NCBI GenBank assembly: GCA_037176705.1
Contig: CM073886.1
Coordinates: 130,602,001 to 130,666,000, forward strand
DNA: 64,000 bases
Reading direction: 5' to 3'
Source of the DNA: Molossus alvarezi
Taxonomy: Eukaryota; Chordata; Mammalia; Chiroptera; Molossidae
Shown here: piece by piece, positions 34,274 through 46,222 of the stretch
How the letters are laid out: each line of letters begins with the position of its first letter
Numbering within the stretch: position 1 is the first letter of the stretch
The notes under the pieces: model-generated
Database searches by the model: none
The model's input: only the letters and a program-made list of their open reading frames with translations
Told to the model about the DNA's origin: nothing
Made by a program: the position numbers and the translations under genes

Positions 34274-34281
34274 AAAATGTT

Positions 34282-34880
34282 GAAACGATTTTAAGGCAAA
34301 AATGACAAATTTGGGGATTAAAATTGAGCAGAAAACGTATTGGAGGTTTGAAACAACATCTGTTCTGGAGACAATACCCATAAGAGAAGAATCAGGAGGG
34401 GAGTCTGACGAAGAAGCCCCTCTGAGGTGTGCCTGCACCCCAACAATGTGCTCACAGCGCCCCCTCTCTGCGCTGCTCTGACCTGGAGGCGCGAAGGCAG
34501 AAATGAGGAAAGGGGGCTCGGCTGAAACTCGGCAGAGTTCTCTTGGGCACATCTTAGTTACTTGAGTATTTATTGGACTTCACATACATACTGTTTTGTT
34601 AACTGAGCATTTTGCTAAATTATTTTCTATAAATCGTATTTCCATTTGTATACAAATTATACATACCCAGGTGTGTGTATGTGTCAGCAAATGCCTTATT
34701 GTTCTTAAACCCAGGGACCGGAACTGCTTTCTGACTTTAAGAAGCCATGCGGCTTGGGCAGCAGCCCCAGCTGAGCGCACTCACTGAAGGTGCACCCTGG
34801 GCGCCTCCAAGGAGCGGACAGTGTTTGAGGACACTTCTTCTTAAAGGCCCACATGCAGGTAATTTGCCTAGAGAGCTTGT
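34282..34880. other. Single-copy spacer, no gene seen
   Basis: A CTCF-like motif is listed separately. No repeat or exon could be supported. Confidence 0.4.
34455..34470 (-). promoter_or_regulatory. Possible CTCF motif, minus strand
   Basis: The reverse complement CAGAGAGGGGGCGCTG contains the exact AGGGGGCGCT core of the CTCF consensus. The 5' part of the motif fits poorly. Confidence 0.35.
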
Positions 34881-34894
34881 TGAATTGTTTCCTA

Positions 34895-35098
34895 ATCCGG
34901 CCAGTGTGGCTCAGTGGTGGAGCGTCGACCCTGCACCAAGAGGTCGCCGGTTCGATTCCTGGTCAGGGCACATGCCCAGGTTATGGCCAGATCCCCAGTG
35001 AGGGGCATGCAGGAGGCGGCCAGTCCATGTTCTCTCTCAAATATGTTTCCCTCTCTCCCTCTCCCTCTCTCTAATATGAATAAAGGGAAAAAAATAAA
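34895..35098 (+). mobile_element. VES SINE
   Basis: Head 'ccggccagtgtggctcagtg', intact B-box 'cggttcgattcctgg', 'catgcccaggttatggccag', CT run and 'aatatgaataaaggg' end with A-rich tail. No clean target duplication. Confidence 0.92.
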
Positions 35099-35100
35099 AA

Positions 35101-36119
35101 ATGTTGTGTCCTTATTGGGTAGGAATGGGGTGGGGCCTTAGGTCCTTCTTGGCTCTGCTGATCCTGGCTGGTGCATAGCTGTTGAACAGAACACTACGCA
35201 AGTCCAAATGATACATCCGTTTCTTAGGTTCAGTCATGCTTCGAAGTCAGATATCTGCGCTTCAGCAGAAACCAGTGAACAGGGCTGTTGACGGACTGTT
35301 GCATTCTCTCCAGAGTGGGTTTCAGATCTTTAGCAAAAGAAGCACCCTGTTCACCCAAAGAATTAGGGTTTGAGTCAATACGTCTCTTAAAGGAGCAGTT
35401 GTACAATCTGGGGCACGAGGGCATAACAGTTCCAAAATATCAACTCCAACTAAGGAAATTTGTATGAAATCACTAAAAACACTGGAAGCAAAATTTAGGA
35501 ATAAATGACACCACAAAAGGATGCTGGAGAGTCCAAGAAGTTTATTTATGTGGGTGAAACTTGCCTTAATTCCACATGGAGGAGGCAAGGATTTCAGGAC
35601 ACATCTAAGAATTGCCACAAGGCGAAGGTTTCATTCTCTTTTTCAGAACGGCGAGGGACATTCAGTGAATGTCCTTGTTTATTCAGTAAATAAGCAAAGG
35701 GCAATCGGCTGGGTGGTACATGCCGCGCTGCAGTGTGCGGGGGCCTGGAGAGAGGGCTCTGAGCTCTCCGGCTGGGGGCAGCAAGAAAACGAATTATAGG
35801 GAATTAACCCAGCAGTCGCTTGCACAGAAAGGATCATTCGAGCCAAGGGGGAATCGCTCGAAGTGGAGGCGGCTCTGGCCGACCACGGGCAGGCCCCTAG
35901 AGCTCGGGTGGAAAGCAGACACGAGCCGTCTGGAAGGAACAGCAGCACAGGGCAGGGCAGTACACAGAGCTCTCGGCACACACTCCCAAGTGCCATCTGC
36001 ATGCACAGGCTTCTCCCCTGATTCTCCGTGCCTGCTCCTGTAACGATGCACAGCCATCGGTCTCAGCACAATCCCGTGTACGTCACACCCCCCCACACAC
36101 ACGAACACACAGACGCACT
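35101..36119. other. Single-copy region, no gene seen
   Basis: GC-rich in 35710-36000. Open frames on both strands overlap and carry no domain. A C/CA-rich run lies at 36085-36118. Confidence 0.4.
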
Positions 36120-37460
36120 CCGTTTATTCCAATCGTGTTTCTTCTAAATCACTTGTTTTTCTTTTTTTTCTAACTGCTCACGGAGGGTCAGAAGCACAGA
36201 TGCTGAGTCTGTTTAAAACGGCCCGGAAAGCAAAGCGCATGCTTTAATCTGATGTCGAGGATGCATTTTTAAAAATTGGATTGAAAAGGATTAGATTAGA
36301 TTAGATCTTCGGGGTTTAAAATGTGAACACTCCATTTATGCTTTAACATAATCTCTTTCTGCTCTCCGGAGCCATCAAACAGAACGCAGTCTTGGGTAGC
36401 TTTTTTATGATTATTAAATTTTAGACGTTTTTTTCCTTAGCATCCCACTTTCATATTCGTAATAGAAAGAAATCCTCAGAGACTGAGCTAAGCGTTGTTT
36501 TAACCTCCTGCTACAGGGAAGGGGGGATGTGTACGCTTTCGGACTTTTACAACGACTTTTATATCATTGTACACACACAGACACACAGCACACGTGTGAA
36601 TACGAGCAAGCAGTTTTTAAGTCCAAGTAACAGTGGATGCTTTTGAGCACCTGCATTTTACGGAGTTACGGTTGCTAGTAAACACTTCATTACAAAGCTT
36701 AAATGAAAAACCTTTATGACAGTCTTTGTAGACTGCACCCCAATTGGACTTACTCGTTAACTCCACACTCTAAATTTTAAAAAGGTGGATAACTAGATCC
36801 CGTTCAGAACCGAGGTTCTGAATACAAGTAGACTGGTTTCACAGTTACATGAAGTATTCTGAGGTGGAAATTTAAAAATCTTGGCACAGGCAGTGTAAAA
36901 CCCCTTTAGCTGGTGTCTTTTCATTTCTGAATGTTGAATGACCACGTAGCTATGACACATACTTGAAAAAGCTGACCCCGACGTGTAGGCTTTGTTACGA
37001 CTGCGGTTGGGTTACATGTCTCAACATTATCGTAATTACAAATGATCAATTATACTCGTGTAACATCAACGATGTAAGATTTATGGCTCACCCAGGTAAA
37101 GGAGCGCTATCATTTATCTACGGCAGAAGACTACCATGGAACCAAAAGCCCTGAGGATATTCATAAACTACTTTAAACTACAAAAAATTTTTAACTAAAT
37201 TTTCAAAACTGAAATATGGGCAGTCTTAGCAAAAGAAATATTACTTTTCTTATTGTCCTCGATGTGAAGCTGGATAACGTTGGGTGTAGGGTACGAGGTG
37301 CTGCCTTCTACCCAGACTCAGAGCATTTATCCTCATTAAACAGAGGCATCAGTAACAGGAAAATTAAGAATGAAAATGAGTTTTCTTTTTTAGGAGATTC
37401 TAAAATCAATGTGGTTTCACCTAATGGGGTCTGCCTTTGAGATTTGGGTAAAAATGTTCA
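36120..37460. other. Repeat-free AT-rich stretch; candidate conserved noncoding region
   Basis: No interspersed repeat is recognisable over 1.3 kb, which is unusual for this window. A short (GATTA)n run lies at 36288-36306. Homeodomain-type cores are common, but AT-rich DNA gives them by chance. No exon. Confidence 0.3.
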
Positions 37461-40089
37461 TATTCAATAGTTTCTTCTCAATTAAAACAAAAAATCCACT
37501 GGTGTTTCAATAGTTAAACTTGACTATTTTGAAAATAAGACAGAATCTGGCACTCATGCATCCTTTTCCATAAACGGTGTGCCATGGATAATGCCATAGT
37601 AAATGAAAGAAAGTTTCTCTTGACAGAAATAGTCCAGCTATGAATGGGGAAGAAATGACAGAATCAGAATATCTTCATCTGGCTGCTCCCGCTGCCTGCG
37701 CTCAGTGATTTGCAGTGTTTGCTCCCATTAAGGAGACACTCACTGTAAAGACAAACAGACAAAACCTAGGTATGACAATCCCAGCCACATGTGTGACAAC
37801 TGTCAAATTTAAGAAAGTTACGAAAAATGATTCTATTCTGAGAAGTTCTCCTGACAGAACAATTTTACGGAGCTGCGAGGAATTTTTCAGAAGTCCTTTG
37901 CCTCTGGAGAAACAAAAACGTGGCGCACTAGTGAGGTCTCAAAGGCAGCCAAGTTAGTCTGCCGAGATTCAGAAACAACAGGGGCTCTAACAGTTGCTGT
38001 GTGGTTGTTGCTTTCATAAACCAAACCCGAACAACTTAGTAAATCGAGCCAACAAAGATCATGATGCTGGATATCAGCAATCTTCCATCTAGAAGCTAAG
38101 CGTGCCCATACATACATTATTTTTCGAGACAGCCGGACAGCCTTTCGTATAGTATGAACTCCATTATTTTACATGTATAGAAGGATAAAGATCTAACATT
38201 AAAAACTATTGCCATGTTCTAACTCTTGAAAAGAAATAAAAACAGAGAGAAATAAGAAAGAAAATGAAAACACTAAAGTATAAATCTAAACCCAGCAAAC
38301 ATAAAAGCTTTAATGAAGAAATATATCGAAAGAAAAATAAAGTATTAATCAGATACAATTTGTTCAAGATGAACAACAACAAAAAGTCTCACACCAAAAA
38401 AACAGAAAGAATCTGAGGCAATGGGAAATGAAATACTCCCACAACACATTATACTAAAAGGTACTTATTTCATTTGCAACTTATATTTATATTTTTAATG
38501 TGGAAAGAGATCAGCAAGCAACACATTATGTTAAAAGGTACTTATTTCTTGGTTATTGCTATTTAAAGAAGTATTAGCTTTACTTGAGTTACATATAGAT
38601 CGAATGTGAATCTAAATTATTAAATTGTGCTATTTTTTAGCTCAGTGACATATACTTAGAAAAATGGTAAAAGGAACTATAATTATTTTGTGTGTGTTCT
38701 TTATTCCTAAAATGTTGAGATGAAAGGCATTTTTTTATATCAAATTCTTAAAATCTCAGCCTCCAACTGTTCAAGAAGGCCTTTAATTATCTAATTAATT
38801 ATTTATCACAGGGACTTACTGCTTATCACACTTGTCCACAGTGAAACAGGTCGACATTGTAAACTCTTAAACATCCTAGGATAGTACAGGTTGTTATACA
38901 ACTGATATGTAAAGGTACAGTTTCCTCCTCATTAGCATTAGAATGCATCTGAATGCTAGGGAGTTGTTAGCTTGAGATTACACCCACTTATTAGCAAGTC
39001 AGAATGGAATTTTTCCAATAGCAAAGTCTCAAGAGCCATTTCAAATACCCTGAATTGCAAAATAGTAGGAACAATGTGTTCTCAGGTACCAAAACTTTTT
39101 AAAAAAATCTTTTTTACAGGGTAATCATCACAATTGGTTGATATATTCTACCTAATAGGATGGGCTCTAAATGCTAACAATATTTTCTTGGCTTGAATTC
39201 CTTATTTCTAGAAACAAAAGTAGACCAACAAAATTAAAGCCCTTGCGGCCATTTCTTTCAGTATGCGATAGAGTACTCTTTTAAGATTTAACTATTTCTT
39301 CTGGAAACTTCCTATTCTCCCCTTGTTGGAGAAAAGCCCCAAAAGTGTAAATTCAGGATCAATTCAGAACTGATGTGCAGCCTTACTCAAATTCATAAGA
39401 GCTTTAATAGGAAAAACTTACATACATGGGCAAAGCAACTGTCGCCAGAGGTGGGGGCCGGGAAAAGGTCACACCCCTCCCAGAACAGGCTCTCTTTTTT
39501 ATAGGGGGCAATAGTAAAAACACGTGATGGGTAATCACATAGACAACCAGAAGGGACAATGCATACTAAGTTAGCAGATGACACGAGGCAGTTCTCATAC
39601 TCTACGCACGCAAGCCCTCCTTCCTGGGAGCATGACATTTTTCTTTGGGTGGCATTCTGGTTTTCTGGGGAGTCAGGCAAGCCTGAGACTACAGAGAGTT
39701 GAACAGAGAGTCCAACATTTCCCAGATGCCTTTGCTGCTGGAGTCGCACTGCATCCAAAGTGAGTTGCTCACAGATTAGCACAATTTCAACGTTGTCCTT
39801 TCTGCTGGATTTCTTTCGTGGTACACTAGCTTGTAGTTAATTTACAAAAAAAGAAATACCACCAACACCACTGCTTCCTTTATTTTCTTCCTCATCTACG
39901 TGGGGGAAAAATGTTGATGTCCTTGGTTAAATTGCTTTTCAGTCAATTAATGTCAATATTTTAATATTTTGATTTACATATAATACTCAATTATATTTTG
40001 TAGTAGACAAACAGTATGTTTCTTGGACTTTTTCTGAGTAATGACATATTCCTAGGCAGAAAAGTCCACAGGGATCTTCAACCTGTGTT
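37461..40089. other. AT-rich single-copy region with one local direct duplication
   Basis: No gene supported. A 29-bp direct repeat is listed at 38442-38547. A possible conserved patch lies at 38930-39000 (two 'attagca'-type motifs and 'acttattagcaagtc'). Confidence 0.35.
38442..38547. repeat. Dispersed direct duplication, 29-bp units, 48 bp apart
   Basis: Copies at 38442-38470 and 38519-38547 share 'caacacattat', then 'taaaaggtacttattt', with two mismatches between. Confidence 0.85.
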
Positions 40090-42460
40090 TGAAGTTTCTG
40101 GCAGAGAGCATAGTGTTGAGTCCTGTTTTGTTGTGTGTCAATTTCTAGCTTTTAATTAGTATATTTAGACCATTTACAATGAATGTAATGATTGGTTTGT
40201 GAAGGTTTAAGTCTGACATTTTGTTTTTTGCTTTTTAGTTTTTCTCTCTGTTTCTTATTGGTTTCATTTTTTCTGTTTTTACGTGGGCTAGTTGAGTCTT
40301 CTTTAGTATTCCATTTTGATTTATCTGTAGTGTTTTTGAGAATATATAATTTAACACTGTCTACTGTATTATCATTTTATGGCTTCAAATGAAGAGTAAC
40401 AACCTTAACTTTCCTCAATTTCCTTTGTCTTCCCTTACTGATGATCTAAATGTCATAAATATTTCCCCCTCATAGAGAACCATATCAGATAGTATCATAA
40501 TTTTTGCTTTAACTATCAAACATAATCTAGAAAACTCCAGAGTTGAAGAAACATCTACTGTATTAACCTATGTTTTTTATCCTTCTTCCTTGAAACAAGG
40601 TCTGTTTGTTTTCCTTCCTCCAAGAATGTCCTTTTCCTTTCGGAGATATTTGCGCTGGGTATGGGTTTCTGGTTGACAGTTCTTTTGTTTCAGTACCAGA
40701 AAGGGTGGGGCTACTTCCTCTCCTTCCTGCTTTCTGAGGAGTAGTCCCTAGTTATTCAAGTTGATTTTCCCCAATTGGTCAAATGACACCTTTTTCTTGC
40801 TGCTTTAAGATTTTAATCTTTGTCTTTACTTTTCAGAAATATGACTATTATGTGTCTTAGCATGGATTTATTTGGGTTTATTTTGTTTGGGTTTCAACCG
40901 GTTTCTTTAATCTGTAGGTTTGTGTCATTTGCAATTTTGGAAAATTTCAGCCATTTATTTTAGTCCTTTTTTATTCTCTCTCCCTGTTCCTCTTCTTCTT
41001 CTGTACTCCAGTGATGTGAATATTAGGTCTTTGCTTAGAGCCCACAGGTCCTGGAGGTTCTGTTCAAGTTTCTTTCAGTTGATTTCCCTTTTGTTATTTA
41101 TACTGAGTTATATTGCTCTTTTTCTTTTTTAATAATTTTTCTTTATTGATTTTAGAGAGAGAGAGAGATAGAAACATCAATGAGAGATAGCATCAATTGG
41201 CCGCCTCCTGCAGGCCCCCACTGGGGATCAGGCCCACAACCTGGGCCTGTGCCCTGACCAGGAATGGAACCGGCAACCTCTTGGTGCAGAGTCGATGCTC
41301 AACCCCTGGCCAGGCTATTGCTCTGCCTTTAAGTTTATTGATTCTCTTCTCTGTTGAGCCCATCCACTGAATTTTTTAAATTTTTATTATTGCCTTTTTT
41401 ACTTCTAAAATTCCCATTTGTTGTTTTTTTTTATATATCTTCTATTTCATTGCTGAGACTTTATTTTCATGTGTTTCAAGCATGTTTATAATTGCTCACT
41501 GAATAATCTCTCAACTGCTGCTTTAAACCTCTGATCAGATCATTATACTATCTGTGTCCTTTCAACTCTGTCAGCTGTTGATTATCTTTTCTCATTCAAG
41601 GTAAGATTTTCCTGGTTGTTGGTATGATGAGTAATTTTCCATCGACCTCTGGACCTTTGGCTACATGAGCCTCTGGATGGCGCTTACATCTTCTACTATT
41701 GCAGGACTTCTCTGACAATGGGTTCCAGTCTGTTACTACCTGGTGAGATGAGTCCACACTTCCCAGTCACCCTCCATGAAGGCCCCCCTATCTGGGAGGC
41801 ATGGCTGTCACTGCTCTCTGAAGGGCCCCGACACCCAGGGACGGTGGTCTCACTGCTGCTGATTTGCAGTGAAGGTCCTGACTCTCCTCCGGCCCCTCTG
41901 ACACCACCCAGCAGAAGAGTAGTGCTGGCTTCTTACCATTAGCCCAGGTGGGGGTTCAGGCTGCCCCCCAGATCTCCACGGACCCCGTGGTGTAGGGGCC
42001 TCACGATCGCCTGGCTAGGGTGCAAGTCAGCCCCACACTCGGACTTCTCTCACAATGCTCCGTAGGGCTAGGGGCATTTCATCAGACTGGCGGACACCAG
42101 TGTCTACGTTTCCCACGGGGTTTGCTGGCGCGGGAGGCTGGGACTGCGGTGTGGGACCTAACGTAGAGCAGAGACTACCCCAGGTTTGCTGTCTGGCTGG
42201 TTGCCCCTTTCCTGGCCTTGTGCCAAGAAGAGTAGGCTTTCAAAAAGTTCTTCCCCTGCTCTTACCGGAAAGTCCAGGTTGCCAGGTACTCGGGTGCTCC
42301 ATCGGAACCCTGGGCGTTTGGGGACTCCAGATGAAAACCCACGGAAGTCACTGCTGTGGCGTCGCTCAGATCTTAGCCAGTCTGCATGCTCTGCCTGCCT
42401 CCGGGGTGTTCTTATTTCTGTCCCGTGTCCTGTCCTGGGTCGCTAGCTTTTCTTTGTAGG
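40090..42460 (-). mobile_element. Ancient LINE-1/HAL1-type relic, antisense, with a nested VES
   Basis: Ordered antisense landmarks: 'ttagaccatttacaatgaat', 'gcgctgggtatgggtttctg', 'ttgacagttcttttgtttca', 'aattttggaaaatttcagcc', 'cacaggtcctggaggttctg' and 'gagcccatccactgaatttt'. The central part corresponds to the coiled-coil ORF1-like region in reverse. Boundaries are approximate; the GC-rich part after 41700 may be its 5' UTR. A VES copy is inserted at 41120-41315. No coding capacity left. Confidence 0.55.
41120..41315 (-). mobile_element. VES SINE, reverse orientation, with 9-bp target duplication
   Basis: Inverted tail 'tttctttattgattttagag', body 'gaaacatcaatgagagatag', inverted B-box 'ggaatggaaccggcaacc' and a shortened inverted head ending 'aacccctggccaggc'. 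Flanks tattgctct at 41111-41119 and 41316-41324. Confidence 0.93.
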
Positions 42461-42659
42461 AGCGATGGGCAAAAGGTTATCTGCTCCATTGTCTTGGACA
42501 AAGAAGTCTCTGATAATATTTCTATGGCTACCATTTTATGGCGCAGGACTTGAATACCACGTCGAGGAGTTGACCAGCCAAACCGAACTTCGGAGAATAG
42601 TACGTTTCTCTTGGTCACTTCTTACATCACTGATAAATAACCGAATGTTACGAAGGAGC

Positions 42660-42885
42660 GTGGGACGGGATAATGGAATACAAACTTCGGAGCCAAGGAT
42701 CGCTGATCTGCGTCTTCAAAAATGTACGGCTTTCCTGAAATTAGTTAGCACTTCAAAAACTCACCTTCCACACCCACAAAATGGACAGAATGGTGGCCTG
42801 ATGCGGTTATGAATCCCTTGTAATGATATAAGAGGACGGTGCCTGGGACGTGAAATAAGAGCTTTTATAACTTTAGCATGTGTGT
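42660..42885 (+). mobile_element. MIR SINE
   Basis: Sense MIR order: 'acttcggagccaaggatcg', 'acccacaaaatggacagaat', 'gatgcggttatgaatccctt' and 'ggtgcctgggacgtgaaata' followed by 'agagctt'. Confidence 0.65.
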
Positions 42886-43995
42886 ATCTTTTAAAGCGTC
42901 CTTGTGTGAAATAATAAAGTGCTCCCTCCCAGAGTACTAATTGGCACTTTGCTGTCTGGAAGTGGGGAAGAGGAGTAATGTTTCTTTAGAGAGTATTTTC
43001 TTCTTCCTGGGCACCCTAAGGTCAGGTTATGGAAAGCATCTGAATTGTTTAACAGCCAGGAGTTACCCCAGATGAACACGCTGCAGGCTCTGAAAACACA
43101 TCCGCAAGTGTCTTCTGTTTTGGCCCATGACTCACTCTTGACATTAATTCCTCTCTATAAGGGATTAATGTACTGGAGAATCAATATGCTTTCAGACAGA
43201 CCCTACATCAGTGAGTTTCTCTGCTGGTCAGTATTTTCATTATTAACAACTTTTGTCAGCAATATTCCCGATTCGTCTAGTGAGCAGTATTTGAATTTAT
43301 TCTCTTATTTTAGTCCTGATTGTTGAGCATTACTTTAAAGGTCTTTTATAACTCGATTTACCAAGAAAGCAGATTAGAAATCTATATGAAGACTCAGAGG
43401 CCCGAAAAGGGAGCAGTTAGGAAGAGTGTACCGTTCGGCTCTGCCTACCAATACGTGGGCTGAATATTTTTAGTTCCTCTGTGCCTCCTACGGACTAAAT
43501 CCCACAATACCCTGGGTGATTCTACCCACCGTTATTTTTTAGTCCTTTTTCACTATGATAGACTTCTGTTATCATTTTCCCACTTGGATCCCATGTTTCA
43601 ACAAATTTGGCTGTGTTATGATACGCATCTACCTAATCGGATTTAATTATACTTGAACCAGTCCAGTCGTGCGTGCCTGACATCGCATTATTTTCCTAGA
43701 ATTGCCTAAGAACGCCGGTTCTAGCCCGGGCGTGGGCTTCCCGAGGCCCTTGGCCGCTACGCGGAATCAGGACTCCGTGAAGACAGGGCTGCGCCCAGGG
43801 CTCACACAGGGCAAGGATGGGATGCGTCCAGAACACGTGTATGCCAGAGAGGAAGGACTCAGCCAACTGGGGGTCTTGGAAAAATGGCGCTGGAGTCTAT
43901 GTGAACGTCTCCCCAGAGACCAATTCGGGAACAGGGAGAGCATGAAATGAATGACAATCATGGATTATTTAATTTAAGAAGAGCCTATGAATCTA
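42886..43995. other. Single-copy region, no gene seen
   Basis: A small CpG-richer patch lies at 43710-43800. No repeat, RNA gene or exon could be supported. Confidence 0.4.
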
Positions 43996-44092
43996 TACTA
44001 GAGTATATAAATATAAGTCTAAGTATAAATATAAATATAAACATAAAAATAAATATGTATATACACACACACATATTTATATATGCAAAATA
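43996..44092. repeat. AT-rich simple repeat (ATAAAT/TATA units with a short CA run)
   Basis: 'ataaatataagtctaagtat' and similar units, then 'atacacacacacatatttat'. Confidence 0.8.
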
Positions 44093-44160
44093 CAAAATTG
44101 GGGAAAAAGGGGAAACTGTTAAAGTAGACTGCTCCCTAATAGCTATGGAATAAATGATAG

Positions 44161-44508
44161 GTGTTATGGGCTGAACTGTGTACCCCACAAAAAAATTTCT
44201 GTTCAATCCCTAAATCCTAGGATGTGCTCCAGAAGGCGACTGTATTTCAAGGGGGGGCCTTTGAAGAGATAATCACATTAAAATGAGTCTATTAGGATGG
44301 GCCCTAACTCAGTGACTTGTTTTTATGAGACAGGATTAGAACACAGACCGAGGGACCATCGTGTGACCAGTGGGAAGGCAGTCATCCATCAGCAAGCCAG
44401 GGTCAGCGGCCTCGGGAAGCTGGACCTGCCTGTAGAACCGGAGAAGGGATATTTCTGCAGTTAAGCCCCAGCTTGTGGGGCTGTGCTATGGCAACCCTGA
44501 GAAACAAA
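44161..44508 (+). mobile_element. MLT1-type MaLR LTR
   Basis: Starts 'tgttatgggctgaactgtgt' and 'accccacaaaaaaatttct', then 'gactgtatttcaagggggg', 'gggccctaactcagtgactt', 'acacagaccgaggga' and 'gcagttaagccccagctt', ending 'gctatggcaaccctgagaaa'. An old solo LTR, subfamily open. Confidence 0.8.
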
Positions 44509-44559
44509 TGGTTTTTTCAATCACCGTCATACAAACATTGCAGTCACGATTGATTCAGC

Positions 44560-45345
44560 AAGAATTACCAGTGGGTGCACTGGAGCAAGTTTGATGGTAG
44601 ACACTTTGTTCACATGGTGTTGTTGTGTGTCCTGCATGTTACTTACTAGTTCCAAAGGAAAAAGCAGTAACTTTACGGTGGAGAGACCTGGCGGACTCCT
44701 CAACCCCGTGGTCAATGTGGACATCAGCACCGAAGAGACGGATGCGGTGCCCTGAGGACACAATTATCAGGCAGTCGGCACCCCTAACAGACGATGTAAG
44801 TCAGGCTGAGTCCTAAGGAAAGAATCAGACAAACCCAACTGAGGATCGTTTTGGAAGACAACAGGTCTATACTCGCCTAAATGTCAGTCACAAAGCTCTG
44901 AAATATTCTTGCAGACTGAAGGATTCATTTAGAGACTATAAAGGATTTTTTATGGCCAACTGGCAAACTTTGAATGTGTACTGTAGATCAGATAGCATAT
45001 CAATGTCAAATTTCCTGACTCAATCATTGTACAGTGATCACATAAGAAAATGTCCTTCTTAGGAGATACCTGCTGAAATAGTTAGGGGTGGAGGGGCATG
45101 ATGTCTATAAATCGCTCTCAGAGGAGTCAATAATAAAATACAACACTGGCATCTCATTTTATATATACAATATTGGCATAAATATATAATTAATAAAATA
45201 ATACTACCAACATGGGGGTGTGGGGAGAGGAGGAAAAAATGATTATTTAAATGTAGCAAAATTTTAATAACTGGATAATCTAGGCAAAAGATATTTGTAA
45301 GTTTATTGTATTGCCCCTACAATTTTTCTGGATGCTTTATCCTTT
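44560..45345 (+). mobile_element. Ancient LINE-1 (L1M-type) 3' end
   Basis: Old L1 3' UTR landmarks in order: 'cagtaactttacggtggaga', 'ttttatggccaactggcaaa', 'actgtagatcagatagcata', 'aatgtcaaatttcctgactc', 'ggaggggcatgatgtctata' and 'aattttaataactggataat'. Noncoding relic. Confidence 0.65.
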
Positions 45346-45394
45346 TGTTGTTTTAATTACACACGTAAAATAAGATGTTTTGAGTCTTAATTGT

Positions 45395-45570
45395 CGGTTT
45401 TGTCATTTATGGTATGACACTGGGCAATTTATTTAAATCATTTAAACCTCAAATTTCTAACCTGTAAAATAAAACAATATAGTACTATTCTTACAGGATT
45501 GTGAGGATTAAACGACACACTACCAATAAATTTCTCATCGTGATATCTCTAAATGAATAACCTCTCAAAA
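45395..45570 (+). mobile_element. MIR SINE
   Basis: 'gtatgacactgggcaattta', 'taacctgtaaaataaaacaa' and 'acaggattgtgaggattaaa' are the MIR core in sense order. Confidence 0.8.
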
Positions 45571-46201
45571 ATACTAGTTGTTATTAATACCATTTTATTG
45601 TTAATCCATCAGACAATAGCAATCCATCAGCATCAACTATTTAAAGTAAAAATTGAAGTTTCTTCCAACTTTTAGTAATGTTTATATTTACAAGATCAAA
45701 GTACCGCTTACTGATCAGCTTGCGCTATTATTGAGGACAAGTCAGGCCATAGTAGCCCTATCAACTCGGGCGCTCTAACCCTCAGTATGAGGCTCCCAGC
45801 AGTATCTGGGTTCCCCTACCAAGTATTAGAGATTTCCACCATCAGCAAATAAACGGCAGGTATGCCAAGTTTCAAATAAGTATTTCCTCAGGGTGTTGAC
45901 ATACTATCAAATTGAGAAGACGTGAAAGGGACTTGGTAGTTCGGTCAGTTAGCTCATCGGGGTGTTCTGTGATGTACTGGGCATTGCATAACACCCTGGC
46001 GACAGCGCCACAGAGCCCAGAACCCACCTCCCGAGAACCAGTGAGGCCTATTCAGACACCAGAGGGGGACTGCCCGAGCGGCACAGTCAGCGAGGACATA
46101 CTCCCAGCCCCGAAGCCGGAAGCCCTCCCTTCCCCTGTGAGCACGAGGCAGAGACTGGGCAGGAGCAGCACGTTGTATGGAGGCCGCACAAAACCTTCGG
46201 C

Positions 46202-46222
46202 CCCAGAGGGCGGCCCTCTGGG
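46202..46222. promoter_or_regulatory. Perfect palindrome with two divergent CTCF-like cores
   Basis: Arms cccagagggc and gccctctggg (10 bp each) are exact reverse complements around one G. Each arm contains AGAGGGC, which fits the CTCF AGRKGGC core. Function is only inferred. Confidence 0.4.

Noticed and set aside
43140..43330. Exon-like open frame
   Set aside because: No domain, and no splice signals in the right arrangement.
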